A DNA stretch of 64,000 nucleotides. Source: Symbiodinium microadriaticum (Eukaryota > Sar > Dinophyceae > Suessiales > Symbiodiniaceae). A program made the position numbers and the translations under genes. The DNA is taken from positions 118,926 to 182,925 of the forward strand of contig LSRX01000067.1 of assembly GCA_001939145.1 (NCBI GenBank). The letters run 5' to 3'. Each line of letters opens with the position of its first letter. The stretch's first letter is position 1. The notes under the pieces are model-generated. The model was given only the letters and a program-made list of their open reading frames with translations, was not told the DNA's origin and searched no databases. Below are positions 10,114-22,500 of the stretch, piece by piece.

Positions 10114-10808
10114 CTACTACTACTGCTACTGCTACTGCTACTGCTACTGCTACTGCTACTGCTACTGCTACTGCTACTGCTACTGCTACTGCTACTGCTA
10201 CTGCTACTNNNNNNNNNNNNNNNNNNNNNNNNNNNNNNNNNNNNNNNNNNNNNNNNNNNNNNNNNNNNNNNNNNNNNNNNNNNNNNNNNNNNNNNNNNNN
10301 NNNNNNNNNNNNNNNNNNNNNNNNNNNNNNNNNNNNNNNNNNNNNNNNNNNNNNNNNNNNNNNNNNNNNNNNNNNNNNNNNNNNNNNNNNNNNNNNNNNN
10401 NNNNNNNNNNNNNNNNNNNNNNNNNNNNNNACTACCACTACCACTACCACTACCACTACCACTACCACTACCACTACCACTACCACTACCACTACCACTA
10501 CCACTACCACTACCACTACTACTACCACCACCACTACAATGCACAAGTCGGCTGAGACCTGGCGGTAGTCCTTTCAGAAGCAGGGCCCGCGTGCTGGCTA
10601 TCGGGCTCATCCTTTTCTCCTGGCCTGTGCTTGAACCGGCAGTTCCGCTAGTCCCTTACCTTCTCCAGTCCTGGAGCTTCAGCCGTTCAATCTGGAACCT
10701 CAAAGCCGCAAGCAGTGCTGTTGCAGCAAGGTACGGCACTGCTCCGGGAGGAGCATGAAGCTGGTGCGGAGGAACACCGACGTTCCGGAGGGCTTACAAG
10801 TTTACAGG
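8927..10808 (+). CDS. Five-exon gene model, charged protein of unknown function
   Basis: Exons: 8927-9010, 9493-9627, 9774-9812, 9914-9957, 10683-10808. The first encodes SERPKAPMAKDSDEEEEEEA and ends exactly at GTTTTAGGG. It joins in phase 0 to the second (KVEEKKTVRSTSPMSEKRFR, then SPTGVTRFLKTLKDP). The second and third join across a 17-base direct repeat to give KTLKDPMGWKDQEMRDLADV. The fourth (QGPKVVTISPKSRA) follows a strong TTTGTTTTCAG. The fifth (QQGTALLREEHEAGAEEHRR) looks like coiled coil and ends near GTTTGGGG. The phase of the third-to-fourth join is not resolved, and the last intron contains a microsatellite and a gap. No domain recognised, no start codon assigned, and the 3' end is open. 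Confidence 0.5.
9146..9182 (+). repeat. Shared intron block (CATGTGCACTGCAGCC), copy 1
   Basis: GGGCATGTGCACTGCAGCC, then CTCCTCAAAAGAAAGGG. The same block recurs at 9711-9748 with two small differences, inside the short intron between the second and third exons of the 8927 gene. Two neighbouring introns sharing sequence suggests a common intron element. Confidence 0.65.
9611..9773 (+). repeat. 17-base direct repeat at the two ends of a short intron
   Basis: AGACCCTGAAGGATCCC is present at 9611-9627 and again at 9757-9773. Removing one period (146 bases) joins the exons in frame. The inserted part starts TGATTGGGGTGCTGGGG, TTTAGGTTTAGG. A splice inside the repeat at AAG/GATCCC would use GA-AG borders, a type known in dinoflagellates. 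Confidence 0.7.
9711..9748 (+). repeat. Shared intron block, copy 2
   Basis: GGGCATGTGCACTGCAGCCC, then CTCCTCAAAAAAAGGGTG. It matches 9146-9182 and lies within the intron bounded by the 17-base direct repeat. Confidence 0.65.
9964..10540. repeat. CTA / CTG / CCACTA microsatellite with a gap
   Basis: (CTA)n passes to (CTACTG)n, then to the gap, then to (CCACTA)n. All long frames across it are homopolymer or dipeptide artefacts. It lies within the last intron of the 8927-10808 model. Confidence 0.95.
10209..10430. other. Assembly gap (222 N)
   Basis: A run of undetermined bases within a microsatellite. The true length of the array is unknown. Confidence 0.99.
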
Positions 10809-11301
10809 GTTTGGGGACGCAGGTCACCAGTAATTGGGGTTATTATCCCCATTCAATCCCCATACACTTCCATTCTACTATGGCCGCTATTATGCCCTAG
10901 AGCCATTTTCAATCTAATCAGGCCTGGCAGTACATCGGCCTTGGCACTCCTCCATTCCTAAGAAATGGGGCTCGTGCGACCCGTCGCGTCCGAGAGGATT
11001 TCTGCCTGTGTGCCGGAGAAAGAAGGCTTGAAGCTGACCGTTTACAGATCTAAGGCTTGATGGGGCTTTGGGCTTAGGATGCGTGGGCCGTGGTGGCAGT
11101 ATAGGTATGAGTATGTAAAGTCTCCATTAACTCTCCGTCTCTTTCTCTCTCCCCCTGACATTCTCCCATTGTGCATGGGCATGTGTGCATACTGACGCCT
11201 TATTCATCTGCGTAGACATAGCTTTCAGGGTTGCTTACACGCGAGAAAGCTCCACAGCTCAGCTAGGAATTCTTGAGAACCTATGCCCGCCCCACACCCA
11301 G

Positions 11302-11410
11302 GAGGGACGCCACGAGCCACAGCACCACCGCCTCAAGCCCGGGGGCGGCATCCTCAAAGGAAGCAGCGAGGCCGGTCGAAATCTTGAGTTCAGGGCCTAA
11401 AAAACCCTAA
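11302..11410 (+). CDS. Candidate terminal exon, Ser/Thr/Ala-rich
   Basis: After CCCCACACCCAG, one leftover base and then RDATSHSTTASSPGAASSKE, AARPVEILSSGPKKP and a stop made by the first CCCTAA of a telomere-like tract. The low-complexity tail and GC-rich third positions suit a C-terminus. A competing frame is also open. Confidence 0.35.
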
Positions 11411-11827
11411 ACCCCCTTAAAGTGCAGGCTCAAGTTAAGCCCAAATGCGGCCGAGAGACTGTGCAGCGATACACTATACACTCCGCTGGGAAATTGCCCG
11501 ACAAGGGACCGAGATTTCCCCTGCCCCATGCTGGGAGTTCGGGACGCAGGCTGCATTGACATGCGCGCCACTTCATGATTTGTAAAATCAGTCCGTTGCA
11601 GGCTCTTCTTAGGTGAAGTGCAGGTTCCCTATAGACCTTAGAAGAGACCTTTATGTTGTTGTGCCCCAGGCTGCCGTGCCGCCGAATCGCACTATGTCTG
11701 CGGCGGCTCAGACGCTTGGCTCCTGGGGTCCTCTCCTCGCCCAGATTTGATTATCTACCAGAAGGCAGAGCTGGCATAGCTGCATGTGACGCAGCTGTGC
11801 CATTTTGATATCTGCAGTGCCATGTGA

Positions 11828-11924
11828 GTAGTTCTCCAAATTAGGGTACCTTTTGCTGAGTCCACCACAGTACGACACCCTTAAAAGAAAGCACCCTAAA
11901 AGGGACCCTCATTTACAAAACTAC
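11828..11924. mobile_element. MITE family GTAGTTCTC, copy 1
   Basis: Starts GTAGTTCTCCAAATTAGGGT and ends GGGACCCTCATTTACAAAAC followed by TAC, an imperfect terminal inverted repeat. The centre has AGTACGACACCCTTAAAAG. Related copies are at 28560-28653 and 38605-38704, with partial ones at 26760 and 57553. Confidence 0.65.
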
Positions 11925-12177
11925 CCATGGTCAACCCCTTCAGTTCCTACACCGCCCCTCCCGACAAAGCCTAAACCCGTCTAGTCATGCGAGAGGGAAA
12001 AACCCGTCTAGTTCTTCAGGCCCTGGCTGGCCAAAAACATCCCGAAGGTCAAAAAACCCACTAGCGACTGCAGTCAAGGATGCTGGGACTCTTCTGTAAA
12101 GGTAAACTTTACGGCTTTGGACTTGCCCGAACACCTAAGCCCCAAACCCCTAAACCCTAAGCCTTAGAAATTGTGAG

Positions 12178-12264
12178 CCCACCTTGAGGATGTCCGTGGA
12201 CCCAAAGATGCAGCAGGGCGTGGGCCGGGTGCAGGACCTGTGTGCATCAGTAGAACCTGGGAGG
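12178..12264 (+). CDS. Candidate internal exon, 29 codons, phase 0-0
   Basis: The left border is TTGTGAG after CCCTAAACCCTAAGCC. The right border is GGGAGG/GTCCTC, with TTTAGGGTGTAGGG and TTCAGGG starting 14 bases later. Reads PTLRMSVDPKMQQGVGRVQD and LCASVEPGR. The exact codon multiple, fully open frame and two-sided telomere-like flanks are the support. No family recognised. Confidence 0.5.
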
Positions 12265-13460
12265 GTCCTCATACAGTTTAGGGTGTAGGGTTCAGGGTTA
12301 AGGGTCCTTCGCGGTGTTTGGGGATTGCAGAACAAGTTGAGCTCAACTAAGTGGAACTGGAGCTGTGAAGAGTCGCTCGCTTCACGTAGTTTCGCGTTCC
12401 TCGAAGGGGCTGCGAGACGGAGCTGTAACATAGGGGCTTCAATAATTCGAAGAGGGTTTGGGGGGAACGCGCGCGACTTATGATCGGGTTATGTAAGAGG
12501 ATACTATGGCTAATGAATGGTTCCGACCCCTGCCTAGAAGAGCTTGTGCTCGCAAATCTGCCCAGAACAACCGCCTGACTGGAGACTCAACCTCCAGCCG
12601 CATGTCCGAGTTGCGACAGCGTAAAGCCTGAATTGAAGTCTTCCAGCACTGGCTTAGTGAACCATCCACGAGACCCCCTTTCTTGGATGTGCACCTCTCG
12701 GATTTTTTCCGGGTTGATTGCGTGCTGTTTAGGGGGCCCCTACCTGCCCGACCTGCGAATGGTATTAAAGGGACCGGAACAAGTGCAGAACATTTCCATA
12801 TGCCCCCATTAACAATACATCTGAAATCTTCCTTTACTCCTTGTATATTTACAGGATAATATACTATACTTTAACATCTTATTCTGGTAGACAGGAGTAC
12901 CTCGCCTCTGTCAAGAGAGAAGATGTGAAGCAACTCCCTACTGCAGCTTGGTGACATTGGGGGTTTAGTGTACCAGGTTCTCTATGACTTCCTTGAGCAG
13001 TGTTTAGGACTTCAGGGTTTAGGCTTTTCGGTATAGGGTTTGTGGTTTCCGGTTTAGGGTTTAAGAGTGTGCTTAGGCCACCATTCTTGGTTCTGACTGA
13101 GTTGTTGCGACAGGCCTTTAAGTGGACTTACGGTCTGCGGCCTGTCTGTTTACTGCCAGTGCTCTTCGCCAAGCACAGGGCTTTGGAGAGCGACCGGCAC
13201 CTTTGCCCGACTGCTTGGGAAGCTCTCTGCAACTGCATGACACTGGCGGATCCGGGCTACCTTACGCCTTAAGCCCTTAAACGCTTAAGCCGCTTTCAAC
13301 CGAAACATCCCCGAAAGCTGGGCAAGCCAGGCACCTCCTGCAAAAGCAGAGGTCCACTTCGAGCCCCAAAGTCCCCAGACAGGAGTACTCTCAAGCCCAT
13401 GAGCCCTTTGAAGGGGTTTAGGGTTTAGGGGTTTGGGACCCTTTTCCTATGTGAGCCCAG

Positions 13461-14148
13461 AAGAGCTCAGGTGCTGAAGATCCTTCGCCTCATGCTCCCC
13501 AACTTGGAGGCCCCCAACCTTTCAGGAAGCATCACGACGAAGCGTGAGTTCAGGGTTTAGGGTTAAGTTAAGGGGTTTAGGGTTAGGCCGTAGGGGGAGG
13601 AGACGATGCGCATGCTTCTTAGCGCTATGCATTTTGAGTTTATACAGATGTTATGCTTGCACCGTTCTTAATGCTGAGTTAGGCGATGCCTTTCAGTTTT
13701 TTTGCGTGGCTATCTTGCTTCACCATGCCTGCCAGATGAGGGATTTCGGTTGGGCACAAGAGGGGGATGGTTTTAAGATGTCTTGAGGGCTCATGGTTCA
13801 GCGTTCCACGATTCTTGCATAAGGTTCTGGTTTAGTCAGTCTTTGGCTTGCAGGCTGCTTCTCCTGCCACGGCTGCTGCTACTACTGCTACTCCCAGCAG
13901 CTGCTACTGCTGCTGCTGCTCCAGCTCCAGCTCCAGCTATTGCTACTGCTACTGCTACTGCTACTGCTACTGCTACTGCTACTGCTACTGCTACTGCTAC
14001 TGCTACTGCTACTGCTACTGCTGCTGCGTGCCGGCCTGGAATTCGTCACCAACACTCGAGGTGACCACTGCATAACAAGTGGATCTGCATGCTGAGAATT
14101 TGGTTATGGAAAGGAGGAGCNCTGCTACTACTCCTCCTCCTCCTCCTC

Positions 14149-14199
<51 letters not shown>

Positions 14200-14611
14200 T
14201 TACTAGTGATACTGCGTGCCGGCCTGGAATTCGTCACCAACACTCGAGGTGACCACTGCATAACAAGTGGATCTGCATGCTGAGAATTTGGTTATGGAAA
14301 GGAGGAGCGTCTGCATGTTGCCCAAGGCTTTCTGACAACACTTCAAGTCGCATGGCTTGGGTTGGTGGCTTTCTACAGAGCTCAAGTGGAGCGCTGCATC
14401 TGCGCACTGGAGCACTGCATGGCGACCACCGACAAGCCCTCAGATGCTGGACGGGGAATGGGTGTAGGACACGCGAGTCTGAGCGGGGTCAAGTGTGAGC
14501 TGGATGTCCACTGGCTAGTGACAGAGGGCGAGGTATAGATGCCATTGCATGTTTTTGTTCTGTGCGACTCTTACAGCAAGAGACGTATGTAGCCGTGAAG
14601 GCTTGTGCGAT
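13461..14611 (+). CDS. Three-exon gene fragment, unknown protein
   Basis: Exon 13461-13543 lies between GTGAGCCCAG and a strong GTGAGT 5' splice site and reads RRAQVLKILRLMLPNLEAPN, LSGSITTK. An open exon of at least 14306-14532 reads RLHVAQGFLTTLQVAWLGLV, AFYRAQVERCICALEHCMAT, ending GAG/GTATAG. Exon 14575-14611 follows CTCTTACAG (QETYVAVKACAI) and ends at GTGGAT. The first and second join in frame if spliced within the AGCGT present at both ends. The second and third are both phase 0. Hydrophobic heptads suggest helical protein, but no family is recognised. The first intron contains the 188-base duplication described next. Confidence 0.5.
14024..14308. repeat. Direct duplication, 97 bases, 188 bases apart
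   Basis: Segments 14024-14120 and 14212-14308 are essentially identical (CTGCGTGCCGGCCTGGAATT at the start, GGTTATGGAAAGGAGGAGC at the end). Between them lies one undetermined base (14121) and a (CTC/CTA)n array. The unit also follows a CTG/CTA array (13900-14023), so it may be an assembly or replication artefact around the microsatellite. Confidence 0.85.
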
Positions 14612-14744
14612 AGGTGGATCAACGACATCTCCCGCTCGCTGACCTATCTGCCGTTGCCAAGCATCGTGCGACTTCCCACACCGTTTTGCAGCTGTCAGAC
14701 CCTGCATCGTAGGTTCGTCCTAGCCAGGCGGGAGGCAAAAACTA

Positions 14745-14752
14745 CTACAAAA

Positions 14753-14808
<56 letters not shown>

Positions 14809-14815
14809 TACAACT
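14745..14815. repeat. CTA microsatellite
   Basis: (CTA)n with a few AAACTA and TTCTACTACAA interruptions. Confidence 0.9.
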
Positions 14816-15007
14816 ACTCACGAAGCCCAGAGGCTCGGATATTTCGAAACATGCATGGTCCTAGTAAAGCAGCAAACTTCGGTCGACACATACCGAAGAC
14901 GGTCTGGAGTGTAAAAATGGAGGATCAAGAGGGAAGTAAGAGCTATGGAGAGTGGTGAGGGCGGATGAAGACAGATGCGGCAAAGTCTCAGCAGAAAAGC
15001 CATGCAG

Positions 15008-15094
15008 GTGGCTACTGGCGCTTTGGCCTTGATCTTCGAATTCGTGAGGGACGTGGCGGAGCCGTTTGCCTTGCAAACGGAGCAGAAACCCTAA
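15008..15094 (+). CDS. Candidate terminal exon, 28 codons
   Basis: After AAGCCATGCAG. Reads VATGALALIFEFVRDVAEPF and ALQTEQKP, with the stop supplied by the CCCTAAACCC tract that begins there. The first twelve residues are hydrophobic, the rest amphipathic. If the tract is intronic, the exon would end a few bases earlier and would not be terminal. Confidence 0.4.
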   Translation: MATGALALIFEFVRDVAEPFALQTEQKP

Positions 15095-15754
15095 ACCCCA
15101 AACCTGATGAGGGTTGATGGACACGGCTGATGGACACAAACCTGCATTCCACCGATAAAACGATGGAAGTTTTTGCAAAATGCTCGTTATTATGCCTAAT
15201 GCCGGACTACTCCATCCGCAATACGACTAATATGAGGTAAAGCCGTACCCGAAGTTCTGTACACAGATGTCCTTATCCCTAATTCTGCGCGTCTCAGTGG
15301 TCGAGCACCGCTGAGAGGTGTCAAGAGGTCAAGCCACGACTTCTTAATGTTTTTCCAACACTGTAGTACTCTCATAGTTGCTCTTTGCTAGATTGCATGC
15401 CATCCGCTCCCTTCTGTATCCCGCACAGCCAGGATAGGTCTTCTGAACTGCGTCGTTATACCTGCTGCCCTCGACCTCATCACCACTATGCCCCCTTTGC
15501 CAGCTGTGCTCTGTCCCGCAGGAGCAGGTGTGGGCAGAGTGGGATAGGGCCTGTGCACAGGGAACAGCCCCCTTGGTCAGGGGTCCCACCAATAGCTCTC
15601 GCAGTGGGCTACGGCTCGTTGGATTTTAAAGGCCTTGCCAAGATGTTGTTTGCAGATCTCTAGGGGCGTATCGCTTGAGTGGGAGTGTCGAGGTTCAAAA
15701 TTTCGGTGTAGGATCTAAGACCTAAACCCTAAAACCCTAAACCTTGGGGCTTAG

Positions 15755-15840
15755 GAGGGAGCCACCCACCGAGCTGGGGCAGACTTGCGGTTTCCTTCAG
15801 GTCTGGACACTGAAGCCAAAGACCTTCGAACCACAAGGGG
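15755..15840 (+). CDS. Candidate internal exon in a telomere-repeat sandwich
   Basis: CCCTAAAACCCTAAACC is on the left, with a GGGGCTTAG border. Reads EGATHRAGADLRFPSGLDTE and AKDLRTTRG, and stops exactly at GTTTTAGGGTTTAGGG (15841). A GT at 15801 could end it earlier. Function unknown. Confidence 0.5.
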
Positions 15841-16556
15841 GTTTTAGGGTTTAGGGTTTAGGACAGAATGTCAGTTGCCCGCAGTTCTAGCTTTCCGAGT
15901 TGTCAGAGTCCGAACGAAAGGCTCGAAATCCCCCACCGCCCGGACTCTCCAACATGAGAGCCAATCGAAGGTCACGTCAGATCGTCTCCCAGCTCAAAGG
16001 CATCAAGGCCCGTCGTGGCTAAAGCACGTGTGCCATCGAGAGCAGTTGCAGGAACAGTGCCCGTGGCCTGCTACTGGTAGTGCGTGAAGCAACGTACACA
16101 GCCTTATCAGCTTTGCAACTTGCATCGCAGAAGCAAGAGGTAGTGCGAGTTGTAAACGACTCTTGTGTGGTCTTGCTGTATGTACACGTGGGACTTCCGG
16201 GCCGGGTGTGAGGCACAACGTAATTTCGTATAGAGGCGTGGAGTCATGCGAAGTGAGTTACACACCTGCCGGCAGGTGAGAGAGACAGCCCCCAGCCATA
16301 CCTTTAAATCCTCATCGCTACAACCAAAAGCCCTAACCCTTACGGACCGAGCCACTCCGCAATGCGGGCTTGCTGTTGCGAAGTAGGGGGCAAAATGCGC
16401 GCACCCTTATCCCTAGAGATTTCAAAGCCCCTTATTTAAGGAATATTCCTTAAATTGCAAATATGCCTTAAATTGCAAGTAATAGGATCCCCACAAGGAT
16501 TTCAAGGCCTGTTCCGCAGTTTATTGGGATTTTAGAGTCTCTTGGTCTTCCCGCAG

Positions 16557-19500
16557 GATATTGTCAAGGCCATGACATCCCACAGCAACAGCATGGAGCT
16601 GCTCCTCGGCGTGTTTACCCGTTTGTCTCACCAGGTTCGGGGTCTGTGCGCGTGAGCATCATACGATGGCAGGTATACTCGGAACCCCAAGCATTCTTGC
16701 AGACAGAAGTAAATTTGTCACCGAAATCATAGCAAAAAGGAAGATCAGGACGAGACGAGGCTTAGGCATCCTCAGAAGCCGATGGCAATCCTGCCCGCGA
16801 CGTGGTGGCTCATGCCAGCACTGCGAAACCAGCACTGCGAAACTCCACCCGGTGCTGGAGGTTCAAGCCCATAGCTGCGGCCATGCATCTCATACTCAAT
16901 GTAAATAAACGGGAGCAAGAAACTAGAGTGAATTGCTGTGTTGCTTTTCAGCTCGGGGCTCGAAGGATACAAGTGCAAGCGGCAACTACCACCATCCCTC
17001 ATCATCATCACCACCACCACGATCAGCATCGTCCTCATTATCAGTATCAGCCATTGCCAACATTACCTTCATCACCACCACCATGATCTTCCTCATCATC
17101 ATAGTCGTCAAGCGCCCCAAGTGCTGTGCTAGTAGCACTGCGTGGTCATCACCATCATCGTCATCATCATCATCACCACCACCATCTTCAGACCCACCAC
17201 CATCATCATCTTCCACCACCACCACAAGCAGCATCATCATCAACTGCTCCGCTTTTTGTTGCATGTATTATGATGAGCCTCTTTCTCTTGCTGGTCACCG
17301 CGAATGGTACAGGCCGGACACCCCATAAGCCCCACGCCGCTGTTCGTACGAGGCAGACCCACGGCTGCGGCTGCCTCTACGCCTTGTCGTGTTTCCGGGC
17401 CGACAACCCGGAGAAGGACTCTCAAGCCCAAAGCCTACGCTCAACCGTAAACTCCCTGTATAGGCCCTGAACTAAAGCCGAAACTAAGCCCTAAACCTCA
17501 AACCGTAGGACCCGAAGCCGTGGGATGCGTGTAGCTCCAGAGTAAAGTAGTAAATGTTAAGAGCTGTCTGATTTCAAGGGTCAAGCTTGAAGGATTCAAG
17601 GATGAGAGTTGTCGCATGCAGGACATGTTGTCTTGCGTGTTTGGGTGAGAGTTGCAGCCAGCCACGAGCGAGCAGATTGAAGCGTACGGATTTCAACTTT
17701 TGTCCTTTGGTGGAGGTTTTGGGTCAAAAGTGTCCTTCTTCTGGCAAGTACAGAGGCAACAATGAAGGGCTTTGAACACGTGGAAACCCCCAAAGCTGGT
17801 TTCCTCAATATGGTAACTAGAATAGTTAGAATTAAGCTAGTTAGGACAACAACTCCGTGGCCATTGCCCATGCTGGCGGCATTGCGCGGATTCTCCATGC
17901 CACTCGCCTCAAGCTTAAGTTGGCTTCGGGTCGGTGCAGATCTTGGGGTTCCGGTCGCACCCGTTCAGTCTTGACAGCGGTCCTAAGAGAGTTGCCAAGC
18001 CCGGTGAGGGCGAGGGGTTCTGCCACTTATGTCCAGACAGAAGGACAGCAGGCGAGGAGAACTGCACTAATTTACTAATTGCATCCGGAAAAGGCCAGAA
18101 GTGTGAGAAGTACTGCTTGGGGCAAGGTCGCCGAGGCCCATCGAAACAAGCCCACTTTGAACAAACAGGTTTGGAACCCACTTGAAGAACCATCTCTACA
18201 GAAATCACAGCCGCGAAACAGCAACAGGAGCCACAGGAGTCCCGGCGACCGATGCAGGACCCTTAAAGCCCGCAGGCAACCCCGTATAAACACATTAGAC
18301 CCTAAAGCCCCAAGCATCTGAAGAGGCCATGGACTCCTTCCCTATGTGCCAGGCCCGGGATCCGTTGGGCACAGCTTTCTTCCGGGTTGCGGCTTCAACA
18401 TGTGTACAAAATTACATATACACACATACATACATATACACGTAGATGTAGACATTCATACATACAAGTTCGTGCAAGCACGAATACACATGCACACGCA
18501 TGCACACGCATGCGAATGCATGCATGCATGTGTCGGTATATATATATATATACACATACTTATGCATATATATATATGTATGCACATGTTTTTTGCACAG
18601 CACATGTTGAGAAATTGTGTGCATCTCCAGAACTGTTTACAGATGATACCCCCGACTTCCCAGAGCTCCTTGCATGGTCGTGCCTGAGCAGGAAATCCAG
18701 CAGTGGGGAACAGGCGCCTCAGTCGGGTTTGGGGTTTAGGGCTCTGGGTTAAAAAAAACAGGTTTTGGGGTTTCGGTTTAGGGTTGGGGATCCATCATGC
18801 CGCTCTTCTCGTCTTTTCCGCTGCTGTCGTCTACAGCCTTCTGTTGCGCGCCGAAGTGTAAGAAGCCGAAACGCCAGCTGGAGACGTCTTGTCAAGTCAG
18901 TGAAGCATTACACTTACACAAACCTGAAATGGAGCCTCTTGGCGTGACTTAGGTTCCTTGCGGCACCTTGCAATCGAGATCGGTGGCAACCGGCGGGAGG
19001 TCATGGAGGGAGGCGAGATTCAGCTCACCATGCAGCTTGGCGCTGGTCTAGGAGACAACAGGGCTCAGAGCTCGATCCTGAAGTTTGCATGCACAAGCGT
19101 GCCGTCAAGAGGTGGCACTAACTGTCGCTGATAGGCCGTACCAGCCTCTGGCACACTTTCTCATACAAGCGGGGATCCTTTTTCACGCCATGGCATCTCC
19201 GAGGCGAGGTATCAACCGCCGCATGATTACCAAGTCTGGTGGTATCGAGCTCATGGTGCAGAGCATGCTGCGCTTTCCGGATGATCTGGAGATTCAGGAT
19301 ACTCGGCGGCTTGCAGCGCCGGTCCGGAATGACGTTCAAACCCAACAGATGATTCGGTGATTCCTGCCGATCTGATCTCGTACTTCGAGTTCCTGGTATG
19401 CATGACAGTGGGCACCTGCCCTGTTTGTTCATTTTTGCAGCAAGAGCTGTGTAGCGTGACTCCTTCAGGCCTGGCACTTGGCAGCCTGATACTCTCATTT

Positions 19501-22500
19501 TGAGCTTGACCTGGTGCCCCGAGCTCTCGTTACGAGATATGAAAGTCTGCAACAGATTAACTGAAATTTAACCCCACGGTTCCAAGACCAATGAATAAAA
19601 GTGGGACCCGAAGCCAAAAACCTGAGAACGCAGGCCGGTTGGATCCGAAATCCATAAGCAGCCAAAGGAGAACGGCTGTGCCGCGCTCTGCAACCTCATG
19701 GCCAACCGCCACGACACCAAGGCTTTTGGGCTCTAACATGTCTAGCCTTGGAGGCTGTTGGAATACTAGCCTTTCTCTGAGGAAGCTGTGTCCATCATCT
19801 TCTATCATAGCAAGGACCCTCAAATCTCAGAAGCCCCGCAAACTCCGAGTCAATGAAGGCAAGCCTGCAATCCCCACAGCCCTAAAGCCCAAGCTTCGAG
19901 AGCCTTCTCTAATTTATGCTTTCCCAAAGAAGCCCAAACCCCAAACCCTAAACCCTAAACTGGGAAAAAAACAACCCTAAACTGTTTCGTTCTGCGTGAT
20001 CTTTTGGTCTTTCAACAAGGGACGCCCAAACCCTTGAAGCAACCAAAACAAGCTCAAGAGGCAGCTTACCAATTTCTACTGGTACAAGGGTCTTCAAGGT
20101 GTCGATCTTTGAGAATTTTTCTCTTTGAGTGACTATAACAACAACCATAATGTAGAATTTGAGAGTAGGTAACTTTTACACTTATGGGGGTTACTACAAT
20201 CCCTCTACAACCTCTCCCAAAAAAACTAACCTGTAGTTCCTTAGCCCGAAGCCCGAGACCCAAGACCTTTCACACTTTAATAAACCCTAAGCTCCAAACC
20301 TAAACGCTAAACTCGACTGTCTAAACCCTAAAGACCCGAAACTCTAAGCTCTAAACCCTAAAGACCCGAAGCCCTACACTCTAAACCCCGAAACCCCTGA
20401 ACCCCTAAACCCCGAAACCCTTAAAACCCAAACTCTAAACCCCGAGCCCCAAATCCCAATCCTTGTCTCTTAGTTTCACACCGACCTGCACCGATGGAAC
20501 CTCGCCTGGCTTGTCCGAGTTGCGAGAGCCTAAACCCCAAACCCCAACAAGGCTTCTTTGAAGCCTGGGATCCGAAGGTAAGAGCGGCCCGGTCGGGCTC
20601 CATACGCGCCGTCATCGCCGCTCTGAGGTGGGGGATCCTCTTAGGGGTTTACATAGGGGGGTTGCTAGGGTTAGTGTTGCAGCTGGGGGTCTTTTTTGAG
20701 GGCCTTTCTAGGGGTTTCTAAGACTGCGTGTTCCGGGAGTAGTAGATTAAATGGGCTTAGGTTTCGGGTTTAAGGGTGCTTGCCTAGAGGTTCTGGAAAT
20801 AAAAGGGTGTGGAAATACAGGGAACCTATGACAATGGTACAGTTCTTTTCGGGGTTACAGGTATGGTTCCAGAGTCGATAGAGAGGTTTTCAGGAGTTCC
20901 TCTATGCAGTTTTTCCTTCACCCTCACGGCACACGTCGAGTATGCCCAGCGTAGGCCCTGGCCCAGCGAATGCACGATTGGCAGAAGGCAACTTCCTCTT
21001 TGCAGTTCTTTTTTTCAGGGTGTCGATGGCTCGGAGTTTCTGGCTCCAGCAGCAGGGGTTTGTGGGAGTTGGCATACTATTGAGGGTTTTCGCCTTGTGG
21101 GTGGGCTGATTATCAAGCTTGTGGGCCAGAATCCAATGGACAACTTGTGCGGATTGCTCTTTCGCTTGAGGAGACAGACAGGCCACGGAAGCGGTGATAG
21201 CGCAGCTGGGGAAGTGTTATTGAAGCAACTTGAAGCTATCTACATTGTCGGTTGAACCGCTGAATGACATCGGCGGGACACAGCGAAACCTAAACTCCTA
21301 AACCCCAAAGTCCAATAGCAATGTTTCCAATAGAACATATGTTGAGAGCTTGCCTCTAGAATGAGGGAGGGTAGGAAGTCTATACTAGCTGTCGCATCAC
21401 AGGTCGGTTTGATGCTGTGATCATTGTGGCTTGCTTGAGTAGGGCATATGTGGGGTCGGAGTTTCAGCTGAGGGCTGAATCCCTTTAAACCCCACGTACA
21501 CCCCAACCTTGAAAAATTGTCTCGTATGTGGTGGGGCAGGAACTTTCCGTTCGAACCGGAGCTTGCGCAGATGGCTTGCGCGGTCTTGCGGAGCCTGGCC
21601 CTGGGAGTTCCAGAGAACAAGCTGCTTGTTGTGATTACATAATGCGTCAATTAAGCATGTGCAACGATGTGACGGAGCTTTTTCTTAAATCGGGGGTAGT
21701 CGCATAGTCAAGCATAATTAGTCGTCAGGTGTGGAGCTTACTCAAGCATGTATATACATTATATGCACATAGGTATAGGCAGACATACCTACATCATATG
21801 TACATACATGCATACATATGTAGAAGCATGGGTGCAGGCATGCAGCATAAAGGCATGCACACATACAACAAAGCAAACTTCGAAGCAAATACATGCACAC
21901 AGATACGCACACGCACGCATGCATGCATGCATGCATGCATGCATGCATGCATGCATTGATGCATGCATGCATACATATATACTCAGATGCATGCATATGA
22001 AAACACATACATTCACACACACACACACACACATAGACCCAGAGATGCATACACACACATGCATGCATGCATACAAACATATGTACATCCTCACATGCAT
22101 ACATACATACAAACGAAAATACATACATACATACATACATACATGCATGCATACATACATACATCCATGCATACATGCATACATACATACATACATACAT
22201 ACATACAGACATACGCACGTACTCAAACACGTATACATGCATGCATGCATGCATGCACATACACACCTGCACATGTACACACATACACACATACACACAT
22301 ACACACATACACACACACACACATACACACACGCTCACATACATGCATGCATGCATGCATGCATGCATGCATGCGTGCATGCGTACATGCGTACGTACGT
22401 ACGTACGTACGTACACACACATTCAAGACACATTCNCGTGTGTATATATGTACATGCAATTGTATTCTGTCTATATGTATGTACGTACGTACGTACGTCC

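Noticed and set aside
9847-10758. Long open frames (up to 303 codons) on both strands
   Set aside because: They consist of poly-Leu, poly-Thr, poly-Val or poly-Ser from a trinucleotide microsatellite and run through an N gap. Only the end overlaps a real exon candidate, in a different frame.
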